64,000 nt of DNA, from assembly GCA_004322215.1 (NCBI GenBank), contig SCSM01000011.1, positions 372,001 to 436,000 of the forward strand, read 5' to 3'. Shown here one piece after another: positions 52,909 through 59,658 of this stretch. Position numbers and translations under genes: made by a program. This DNA is from Bacteroidota bacterium (GTDB lineage Bacteria; Bacteroidota; Ignavibacteria; Kapaibacteriales; UBA2268). Each line of letters opens with the position of its first letter. The stretch's first letter is position 1. The notes beneath the pieces were generated by a model. The model was not told the origin of the DNA and searched no databases. It saw nothing but the letters and a program-made list of their open reading frames with translations.

Positions 52909-52943
52909 GAATAATGAATAATGAATAACGAATAGTGAATAAT
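52909..52943. repeat. 7-bp-period repeat (GAATAAT/GAATAGT)
   Basis: GAATAAT, GAATAAT, GAATAAC, GAATAGT, GAATAAT in exact register, eight bases after the stop of the A-type carrier. Almost the same unit set as at 44887-44921, 8 kb away. Confidence 0.85.
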
Positions 52944-52983
52944 AAAGAATTTATTTATTAATAATATAAAAATTGGAGGAATT

Positions 52984-53559
52984 ATGAAATTCGAATTACC
53001 GCCGCTTCCTTTCCCAAAGGATTCTCTGAATCCGGTAATTTCACCGGAAACATTAGACTACCATTACGGCAAGCACCATGCTGCTTATGTGAATAACCTT
53101 AATAATCTGATTCCAGGAACACAGTATGAGAATATGAAACTCGAAGATATAATCAAGAAATCCGAAGGAGGCATATTCAATAATGCAGCACAGACATACA
53201 ATCATACATTTTTTTGGAATTGTCTTTCACCACACAGCGGTGGAACCCCGACAGGTAATATAGCCGATGTGATTAATAAAAGTTTCGGTTCATTCAAGGA
53301 TTTTAAGGAAAAATTCTCGAAAGCCGCAGTAACATTGTTCGGTTCGGGCTGGGCTTGGCTTGCAAAGAATGCAGACGGTACATTGGAGATTCTCCAGTTG
53401 AGTAATGCAGGCACTCCCCTGACTCTCGACAAGAAGCCGATTCTTACTCTCGATGTCTGGGAGCACGCATATTACATTGATTACCGCAATGCACGGCCGA
53501 CATTCGTAGAAAAATTCTGGGAAATCGTAAACTGGGATTTTGCGAATAAGCAATTGTAA
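52984..53559 (+). CDS. sodB: Superoxide dismutase, iron type
   Basis: 191 residues, cytoplasmic. Metal ligands His27 (YHYGKHHAAYV), His74 (YNHTFFWNCLSP), Asp157 and His161 (LDVWEHAYYIDYRN). NHTFFWNCLSP, GSGWAWL and NAGTPL favour the Fe rather than the Mn form. GGAGG ribosome-binding site six bases before the ATG. It stands at the end of the Fe-S gene island with its own terminator; protecting Fe-S clusters from superoxide makes functional sense. Confidence 0.95.
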   Translation: MKFELPPLPFPKDSLNPVISPETLDYHYGKHHAAYVNNLNNLIPGTQYENMKLEDIIKKSEGGIFNNAAQTYNHTFFWNCLSPHSGGTPTGNIADVINKSFGSFKDFKEKFSKAAVTLFGSGWAWLAKNADGTLEILQLSNAGTPLTLDKKPILTLDVWEHAYYIDYRNARPTFVEKFWEIVNWDFANKQL

Positions 53560-53577
53560 TATTTAAATAAATTTCAT

Positions 53578-53615
53578 AAAAAGTGCAGATGGAGAGATTC
53601 ATTTGCACTTTTTTT
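53578..53615 (+). terminator. Rho-independent terminator after sodB
   Basis: AAAAAGTGCA...TGCACTTTTTTT: seven to ten paired bases with a 16-base loop and a T-run, 19 bases past the sodB stop. Confidence 0.85.
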
Positions 53616-53633
53616 ATTAAATAGGAAAAAAGT

Positions 53634-53969
53634 ATTATTGTAAAGAAAAAAAGTAATATTGAAACGAATAAGTTAGTCAAAAACCGGCTTGAAGAAATCA
53701 GAAAACTTTGCATCAAATATGATGTAAAGTCTTTATATATTTTTGGCTCAGGAGCATCGGGAAAACTTCGAGATAAAAGTGATATAGATTTGTTGGTTTC
53801 CTTTAAAAAAATCCCAATTAAAAAATATACAGATAATTACTTTTCTTTACATTATTTATTTCAGAAGCTTTTCAATCGGGAAATTGACCTGATTACAGAG
53901 AATTCACAATCAAATCCACATTTTATCGAAAGCATAGAAAGAACAAAATTGTTATTATTTGAATCTTGA
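53634..53969 (+). pseudogene. MntA-type nucleotidyltransferase antitoxin, start codon lost
   Basis: A continuous open frame without ATG, GTG or TTG start: the upstream in-frame stop TAG (53622) is followed by GAAAAAAGT ATT ATT GTA. It reads KLVKNRLEEIRKLCIKYDVK then SLYIFGSGASGKLRDKSDID, LLVSF. That is the minimal nucleotidyltransferase motif GSxxxGxxxxxSDIDLLV. The end is REIDLITENS...LLLFES. About 111 codons, full length for the family. MntA antitoxins AMPylate their HepT partner, encoded immediately downstream, as here. Either a rare ATT start is used or the gene is dead; the damaged partner favours decay. Confidence 0.8.
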
Positions 53970-53972
53970 AAT

Positions 53973-54313
53973 ATAAAAAATATCTATCATATAATTAATT
54001 CTATTAATTCAATTTTTGAATATTTAGTTAGAAGAAGAGATTTTAAAATATATCTCACAATCAAACAATTACGTAGAGCTATTGAAGAGAATTAGAGATT
54101 ATTGGTGAAGCTGCAAAAAGGATACTTAATATAGATGATAAAATTGAAATTGATGATGCCCGTAGAATAGTTGACCTTAGGAATTGGGTTATACACGGAT
54201 ATGATAAAGTTGATGATGTTATAATCTGGGGGATAATTTCCAACGATTTACCTAAATTGAAGAAGCAAGTTAAAAAAACTAATAGAATAGGTTTATTGAA
54301 ACTGTCATATTAA
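53973..54313 (+). pseudogene. HepT-type HEPN toxin (DUF86), inactivated by frameshift
   Basis: Follows MntA by three bases. The expected start is ATA (53973) where ATG would give M-KNIYHIINSINSIFEYL. The frame runs to RRAIEEN then stops at TAG (54093). One base missing near 54091 restores NLEIIGEAAKRILNIDDKIE and DARRIVDLRNWVIHGYDKVD, through to TAA at 54311. The HEPN RNase motif RNWVIH (Arg-x4-His) survives in the second frame. The start and the reading frame are both damaged, so this toxin is very probably not made. Confidence 0.82.
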
Positions 54314-54441
54314 TGAATAAATTCATTTATTATCGCTTAATCTATTTAACCTTCATTTCACTTTTGGTAAGCAACTCATAAACAGCTAATTTTGTGTTTT
54401 GTATTATTTTATTAATGAATTTAGATGATTTAGGAGTTGTA

Positions 54442-55782
54442 ATGTCTTTTGTACCGAATACCGATGATGACAGAAAATTGATGTTAGAAAAAATTGGAGT
54501 TTCATCCTTTGAAGAATTAATTGAGAATATTCCAGATTCAATCAGATTAAAAAAACCACTCGATTTGCCACCCAAACTATCTGAATATGAAGTCGTTAAA
54601 CTTATGCAATCTTATGCAAACAAAAATAAGGATGCAAGTAATTATACCTGCTATCTCGGAGGAGGAGCTTATGACCACTTCATTCCGACTATAGTAAGTA
54701 TGGTATTGGAAAGGCCTGAGTTTAAAACCGCTTATACGCCTTACCAGGCAGAAGTATCACAGGGAACACTTCAGGCAATGTATGAGTACCAGTCAATGAT
54801 TTGCACACTGACGGGGATGGATGTATCGAATGCATCCCTTTATGACGGGGGAAGCGCTATGGCAGAATCAGTGCTGATGGCTTATGCACATAATAAAAGA
54901 AATACCTTTATTTATGCCGGTTCCGTTAATCCACAGTATAAGAAGGTTGCAAGTACAATCAGCAGCGGAAAGAAATTAATATTTAAAGCGTTTGTTGCGG
55001 AAGATGGCACCTGTGATTTAGAAGGATTGAAAAAGTCAATTGATAAAAATGTTTCTGCGGTAATTGTTCAACAGCCGAATTTCTACGGCAACCTGGAAGA
55101 TGTTCAGGAGATTGAAAAACTCGCACATTCAGTCGGTGCATTATTTGTTGTTTCGGTTGACCCGATTTCACTTGGTGTATTGCAGGCACCGGGAGAATAC
55201 AATGCAGATGTTGTGATTGGTGAAGGGCAGTCGTTAGGTATTCCATTAAGTTTTGGTGGTCCCTATCTCGGATTATTTGCTGCGAAACAAGAATTTGTTA
55301 GAAAAATCCCCGGAAGATTATCCGGTGTAACCAAAGATACCGACGGAAATAGAGGATTCGTTCTAACTTTACAGACAAGAGAACAGCAGATTAAGAGAGA
55401 AAAAGCCACTTCAAATATATGCACAAACCAAGGGTTGTTTATGCTTGCAGCTACTGCATATATGGCTACTATGGGTAAGCAAGGAATTAAAGAAGTTGCT
55501 GAACAGTGCCTGCAAAGAGCACATTATCTTGCATCAAAAATCAAAGAAATAAAAGGATTCAGTTTGTTAAGCAATAAACCATTCTTCAAGGAATTTCTTG
55601 TAAAGACACCTGTTCCTACGTCGAAAATAATCGAAGAAGGTGAAAAGGAAGGTATTTTGGCAGGTATTGATACATCAAGGTTCCCGGAGTGCAAACAAGG
55701 TCTGCTGATAGCTGTTACAGAGAAGCGTTCAAAGGAAGAATCGGATAAATTTGCTGAATTTCTAAAAAGATTTGCTAAGTAA
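54442..55782 (+). CDS. gcvPA: Glycine dehydrogenase (aminomethyl-transferring) subunit 1
   Basis: 446 residues from the ATG at 54442, preceded by TAGGAG. The in-frame ATG at 54394 adds a non-homologous leader without ribosome-binding site. N-terminal half of the split P-protein of the glycine cleavage system. Motifs: MSFVPNTDDDRKLMLEKIGV start, FLGGGAYDHFIP-like CYLGGGAYDHFIPTIV, TPYQAEVSQGTLQAMYEYQS, VDPISLGVL and FVLTLQTREQQIKREKATSN with NICTNQ. The PLP-binding Lys is on subunit 2 (gcvPB), which is not in the window. No gcvT or gcvH nearby either. Confidence 0.96.
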   Translation: MSFVPNTDDDRKLMLEKIGVSSFEELIENIPDSIRLKKPLDLPPKLSEYEVVKLMQSYANKNKDASNYTCYLGGGAYDHFIPTIVSMVLERPEFKTAYTPYQAEVSQGTLQAMYEYQSMICTLTGMDVSNASLYDGGSAMAESVLMAYAHNKRNTFIYAGSVNPQYKKVASTISSGKKLIFKAFVAEDGTCDLEGLKKSIDKNVSAVIVQQPNFYGNLEDVQEIEKLAHSVGALFVVSVDPISLGVLQAPGEYNADVVIGEGQSLGIPLSFGGPYLGLFAAKQEFVRKIPGRLSGVTKDTDGNRGFVLTLQTREQQIKREKATSNICTNQGLFMLAATAYMATMGKQGIKEVAEQCLQRAHYLASKIKEIKGFSLLSNKPFFKEFLVKTPVPTSKIIEEGEKEGILAGIDTSRFPECKQGLLIAVTEKRSKEESDKFAEFLKRFAK

Positions 55783-55790
55783 AAAAATCG

Positions 55791-55838
55791 GGATAATGTA
55801 TCCCCCATTATCCTTCTTAATAAGAGGGAAAATTTTAA
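55791..55838. repeat. Hairpin with C-rich loop after gcvPA
   Basis: GGATAATG-TATCCCC-CATTATCC: perfect 8-bp stem (55791-55813), followed by TTCTTAATAAGAGGG. Resembles the CCCC...AAGGGG dispersed elements. No T-run, so terminator activity is uncertain. Confidence 0.6.
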
Positions 55839-55849
55839 ATGCATAAGAG

Positions 55850-56176
55850 GTGGAAGTGTTTGAAAGAATCAAAAACTTCATAACTGAAAAGACTAAAAAT
55901 CCTAAGCTGATTTTTACGTTGCTTGTGTTAGCAATTGTTCTCGGCTTTCTTCTGTTTTCCAATTATGGCTTATATACACGACTCAAATTGAGAGATGAGA
56001 AACTTGAATTAGAACAACGGATAATAGATGAGAAGAAAATCCAGGACTCTCTTAAACACGAAATAAATAAATTGAAAAATGACAATTTTGAAATAGAAAG
56101 AGTAGCCCGTGAAAAATATGGTATGATTAAACCCGGTGAGAAGGTTTTTTTGATAAATAAGGAAAAAGAAAAGTAA
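55850..56176 (+). CDS. Septum formation initiator (FtsB/DivIC-like)
   Basis: About 108 residues. No ATG is available; GTG at 55850 or GTG at 55856 (better spaced from AGAGG) is the start. One membrane helix (about 20-40, LIFTLLVLAIVLGFLLFSNY) is followed by a coiled coil (about 45-85, LRDEKLELEQRIIDEKKIQD...HEINKLKND) and the FtsB/DivIC ending FEIERVAREKYGMIKPGEKV. Bitopic division protein, acting with FtsL and FtsQ at the septum. Same strand as the M64 peptidase gene 23 bases later. Confidence 0.88.
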   Translation: MEVFERIKNFITEKTKNPKLIFTLLVLAIVLGFLLFSNYGLYTRLKLRDEKLELEQRIIDEKKIQDSLKHEINKLKNDNFEIERVAREKYGMIKPGEKVFLINKEKEK

Positions 56177-56199
56177 CATTCATTGAAAAGGTTAAGTTT

Positions 56200-57672
56200 A
56201 TGAAAAAATATACAAATGCAATTCTATTTATTTTTGTCTTTTCTTTTGTTACTTTACATTCACAAGTAAAATTCAATGACTATTTTATTGATAAAACACT
56301 AAGAATTGATTATCTGCATATCGGAGATGCTAAGGCAGAATCTATTGTTTTCGATAAAGCATACCAATATGGAATTTGGGCCGGCAGTATAAAAAATCTT
56401 ATTGATAATTTTGATAACGGCAGATATTACTGTAAAATTTATGATGTGGCAACTGGTAATCTGATTTTTTCCAAAGGTTACGACACATATTTCGGTGAAT
56501 ACAGGACAACAACACCGGCAATAAATGGAATTGCGAAATCTTATAATGAATCGGTGCTGATACCTTTACCTAAGAATAAAATAAAATTCACAATCGAGTC
56601 CAGGACAAAAGAGCAAAAGCCGGTTCAGATTTTTCAAACAGATATTGACCCGAATGATATTAATATTATCAGGGACAAAATAATTGATAAATCTGTAAGG
56701 GTATATAAAACTCATGTTTCAGGTGAACCGCATAATAAAGTTGATATTGTCATTATCGGTGAAGGATACGATTCAAACGAAGACATGAAATTCATCGAGG
56801 ATATGAAAAGATTCACAGAAATTTTTTTCAGCCAGGAGCCATATAAATCAATTCAGGATAAATTTAATTTTTATGGTATATACAAACCATCAGAAGAAAG
56901 CGGAGTTGATATTCCTCAAAATAATATATATAAAAAGACAGTTGTAAATGCTACCTTCAATTCACTTGGTTCAGAAAGATACCTGCTCACTGAAGATAAT
57001 AAAACATTAAGAGATGTTGCCGCCCATGCGCCTTATGATGCAATATATATTATGGTAAATACCGATAAATACGGCGGAGGAGGTATTTATAATCAATATG
57101 CAACCTTCGTCAATAACAATGTCTGGAATGAATATGTATTTCTCCACGAGTTCGGACACGCATTTGCCGGCTTGGGGGATGAATATTATACTTCAGATGT
57201 TTCCTATAATGAATTTTATCCGAAAGGTATCGAACCGACAGAACCGAATCTGACTGCTTTACTCAACAAAAATGATTTAAAATGGAAGGGATTTTGTTCC
57301 CCCGATATAGAACTACCATCGCTTTGGGAAAAAGCCGAGTATGAAAAATTGGATAAGGAATGGTTGCCGGAAAGAGCAAAACTTCTGAAAAACATAAACG
57401 ATTTGAAATTGGCAAGTGCCCCGGAAAGCCAGATTAAATCGGCTGAGAAGGAATACCAAATAGCAGAAAAGAAAAGGATAGAAAAATTAGATAAATTTTT
57501 CGCAGGCAGTAAATATGCAGGTAAGGTTGGAGCTTATGAAGGAGGCGGCTATGCTTCGCAAAGTATATACCGTCCAATGATTGACTGCATAATGTTCAGT
57601 AAAGGGAAAAAGCCATACTGCAAAGTATGTGAAAATGCAATTTTGAATATGATTAAATTTTATACAGAGTAG
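56200..57672 (+). CDS. Secreted M64-family zinc metallopeptidase
   Basis: 490 residues with a signal peptide (to about 22, LHSQV). N-terminal beta-rich domain (about 25-150), then the catalytic domain with zinc motif HEFGHAFAGLGDEYY (His316, Glu317, His320, Asp327), the HExxHxxxxGxxD type of M64 (IgA-peptidase-like) enzymes. A charged helical insertion, probably coiled coil (about 385-440, EYEKLDKEWLPERAKLLKNI...), separates it from a C-terminal GAYEGGGYASQSIYRPMIDC segment typical of M64. Substrate unknown; not evidence of pathogenicity. The ROK kinase gene starts four bases after the stop. Confidence 0.9.
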   Translation: MKKYTNAILFIFVFSFVTLHSQVKFNDYFIDKTLRIDYLHIGDAKAESIVFDKAYQYGIWAGSIKNLIDNFDNGRYYCKIYDVATGNLIFSKGYDTYFGEYRTTTPAINGIAKSYNESVLIPLPKNKIKFTIESRTKEQKPVQIFQTDIDPNDINIIRDKIIDKSVRVYKTHVSGEPHNKVDIVIIGEGYDSNEDMKFIEDMKRFTEIFFSQEPYKSIQDKFNFYGIYKPSEESGVDIPQNNIYKKTVVNATFNSLGSERYLLTEDNKTLRDVAAHAPYDAIYIMVNTDKYGGGGIYNQYATFVNNNVWNEYVFLHEFGHAFAGLGDEYYTSDVSYNEFYPKGIEPTEPNLTALLNKNDLKWKGFCSPDIELPSLWEKAEYEKLDKEWLPERAKLLKNINDLKLASAPESQIKSAEKEYQIAEKKRIEKLDKFFAGSKYAGKVGAYEGGGYASQSIYRPMIDCIMFSKGKKPYCKVCENAILNMIKFYTE

Positions 57673-57675
57673 TAT

Positions 57676-58605
57676 ATGTATCTTGGCATTGATTTAGGTG
57701 GAACAAATCTCAAATCCGGTGTTATTGATGATAATGGGAATATAATTGAAAATTCCAATTGCCCTACTAATGCTGATGAAGGTTATAACAGCGTAATCAA
57801 TAAAATTAAAGAAATCATCGGAGATTCGGAAAGTAAATTCAATATAAAATCTATAGGAATAGGTGTTCCGGGTATTGTTTCGGATGAAGGATTAATAAGA
57901 ATATCGCCTAATCTACCCGGATGGATAAACCTGCCATTGAAAAAGAAATTAACTGAATCTACAACACTACCATTGACAATTGACAATGACGCTAACACTG
58001 CTGCAATAGCAGAACTCGAACTTGGGGCAGGCAAAGAACTAAATAATTTCATATATATCACGCTCGGCACCGGGGTAGGCGGAACAATTATTATCAACCG
58101 AAAAATTTTTCGTGGCGATTCAGGCGGTGCCGGAGAAATAGGACATACGATAATCGATGCAAATGATAAGTCAAATTGTTATAATACCTCATTCCGTTCA
58201 GGAATACTTGAAGAATTTATAGGGAGAAAACAGATAATAGAACTTGCTAAAAGAATTCTTTTGAATTTCCCGGATTCGATACTGAATAAAAATGATGAGG
58301 TCGATGTTAGTTCCATATCCGATGCTGCCGCAATGGGTGACACGGCAGCAATCGAATGTTTCAATAAAATTGGTTATTATCTCGGTGTCGGCATTGCGTC
58401 GGCAATGAACCTGCTCGATATATCTACCTCAATTATCGGTGGAGGAATTTCGTTATCAGATAATATTCTTTTTGATTGTGCATTAAAGATTATAAAGCAA
58501 AGAGCATTGCCGCCAATCGCACTGAGAGCAGAATTAAGAAAAGCATTCTTTACTAAACATGCTGGAATAATTGGTGCGGCACTACTTGGAAAGAAACTAT
58601 TATAG
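57676..58605 (+). CDS. ROK-family sugar kinase (glucokinase-like)
   Basis: 309 residues. ATP-binding start YLGIDLGGTNLKSGVID, catalytic Asp in LTIDNDANTAAIAELELGAG (Asp near 104), ITLGTGVGGTIIINRKIF, and GGAGEIGHTIID with the conserved His. The ROK zinc motif CxCGxxGC is missing: after the His it reads DANDKSNCYNTSFRSG, so only one Cys remains. That is a notable deviation but is seen in some ROK kinases. Glucose or another hexose is the likely substrate. Its start, four bases after the M64 stop, suggests translational coupling. Confidence 0.9.
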   Translation: MYLGIDLGGTNLKSGVIDDNGNIIENSNCPTNADEGYNSVINKIKEIIGDSESKFNIKSIGIGVPGIVSDEGLIRISPNLPGWINLPLKKKLTESTTLPLTIDNDANTAAIAELELGAGKELNNFIYITLGTGVGGTIIINRKIFRGDSGGAGEIGHTIIDANDKSNCYNTSFRSGILEEFIGRKQIIELAKRILLNFPDSILNKNDEVDVSSISDAAAMGDTAAIECFNKIGYYLGVGIASAMNLLDISTSIIGGGISLSDNILFDCALKIIKQRALPPIALRAELRKAFFTKHAGIIGAALLGKKLL

Positions 58606-58694
58606 AAAATAATTTAAAATTTTTATTTTAAATTTTCTATGAATTTCTAAAAAATAAATTTGAAAAAAATTAATTATAGAATCAGGAGAAATGA

Positions 58695-59075
58695 ATGAAA
58701 AAAATAGTTTATACCGAAAATGCACCCAGCCCGATTGGTCCTTACTCACAGGCAGTTTCAGCAAAGGGAGAAATGCTTTTCATTTCGGGTCAGATACCAT
58801 TTAAAGCGAATGGCACACTCGCTGGAGATGATATAGTAACTCAGACTGAACAAGCAATAAAAAATATTGAAGCAATACTTAAATCAGTTAATGCATCATT
58901 AAACGATGTTGTTAAAACAACCGTTTTAATGAAAGATATGGAACATTTTGCAAAAATGAATGAAGTATATAATAAATATTTTGGTGAAAGCAAGCCGGCA
59001 AGAGCCGCTTACCAGGTAAGCCGTTTGCCGAAAGATGTTTTGATTGAAATCGAGGCAATTGCAGTATTAAATTAA
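58695..59075 (+). CDS. ridA: RidA family enamine/imine deaminase
   Basis: 126 residues. Hydrolyses reactive enamines and imines such as 2-aminoacrylate from PLP enzymes. Start [20 protein letters not shown], then FISGQIPF, and the signature [20 protein letters not shown] containing the catalytic Arg (near residue 107) and the conserved Glu at the end. AGGAGAA upstream of the ATG. Forms homotrimers in known cases. No direct partner enzyme is adjacent. Confidence 0.95.
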   Translation: MKKIVYTENAPSPIGPYSQAVSAKGEMLFISGQIPFKANGTLAGDDIVTQTEQAIKNIEAILKSVNASLNDVVKTTVLMKDMEHFAKMNEVYNKYFGESKPARAAYQVSRLPKDVLIEIEAIAVLN

Positions 59076-59089
59076 TAATTTGATTTTAA

Positions 59090-59653
59090 GTGATAAATAA
59101 ATTCAATATAGAAAAATTAATATTCCTGTTAACGGCAATTTTTGTAATCAATTTGACTGTAAATAAATCCTTTGCCAATGACAACTCTGATTCAGTAAAT
59201 TTAAATAAAGATACAAGCAAAGTTCATCTTTTTGAGATGAAGAGGTCTCCCCTGCTTGCTGTCGGAATGTCATTAATTCTTCCGGGAAGCGGACAGGTTT
59301 ATGTTGGTTCTTATTGGAAAGCACCTCTGTTTCTTGGAGGCGCCGTTGCCTTGGGATACAGTATTTATCATTTTAACAGGAGATTCCAGGATACTTATGT
59401 TCAGTATGATTTGGTGAAACAAAACGAGCCGGATAATGCATTTAAAATTGATTCATTGAGAAGATACAGGGAGTATTACCGCGACAACCGTGATATGAGT
59501 GCTTTCTACCTTCTCGGTGTATATATTCTCGCTGCGGTTGATGCCTATGTAGGAGCACACCTATACGATTTCACAGTTTCTGATGAATTTACATTTATCA
59601 TTACACCTGATATTAGATATGCACCGGGTGTAAATTTGATAATTAGGTGGTAA
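59090..59653 (+). CDS. DUF5683 family membrane protein
   Basis: 187 residues starting with GTG (59090); no ATG is available nearby. Signal or anchor helix (about 9-30, IFLLTAIFVINLTVNKSFA), then the DUF5683 core: KRSPLLAVGMSLILPGSGQV, YVGSYWKAPLFLGGAVALGY, a charged loop (RRYREYYRDNRDMSAFYLLG) and AAVDAYVGAHLYDF. Family widespread in Bacteroidota-type bacteria, often with two or three membrane helices; function unknown. 14 bases after ridA. Convergent with the BamA/TamA-like gene, with five bases between the stops. Confidence 0.85.
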   Translation: MINKFNIEKLIFLLTAIFVINLTVNKSFANDNSDSVNLNKDTSKVHLFEMKRSPLLAVGMSLILPGSGQVYVGSYWKAPLFLGGAVALGYSIYHFNRRFQDTYVQYDLVKQNEPDNAFKIDSLRRYREYYRDNRDMSAFYLLGVYILAAVDAYVGAHLYDFTVSDEFTFIITPDIRYAPGVNLIIRW

Positions 59654-59658
59654 AAATA

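Noticed and set aside
54394-54441. Upstream ATG for gcvPA
   Set aside because: The extension is hydrophobic and not part of the family; the ATG at 54442 has TAGGAG at the right distance and the conserved N-terminus.
57121-57200. M64 peptidase as an immunoglobulin-cleaving virulence factor
   Set aside because: The family name comes from one characterised member; nothing else in the window suggests a host-associated lifestyle.
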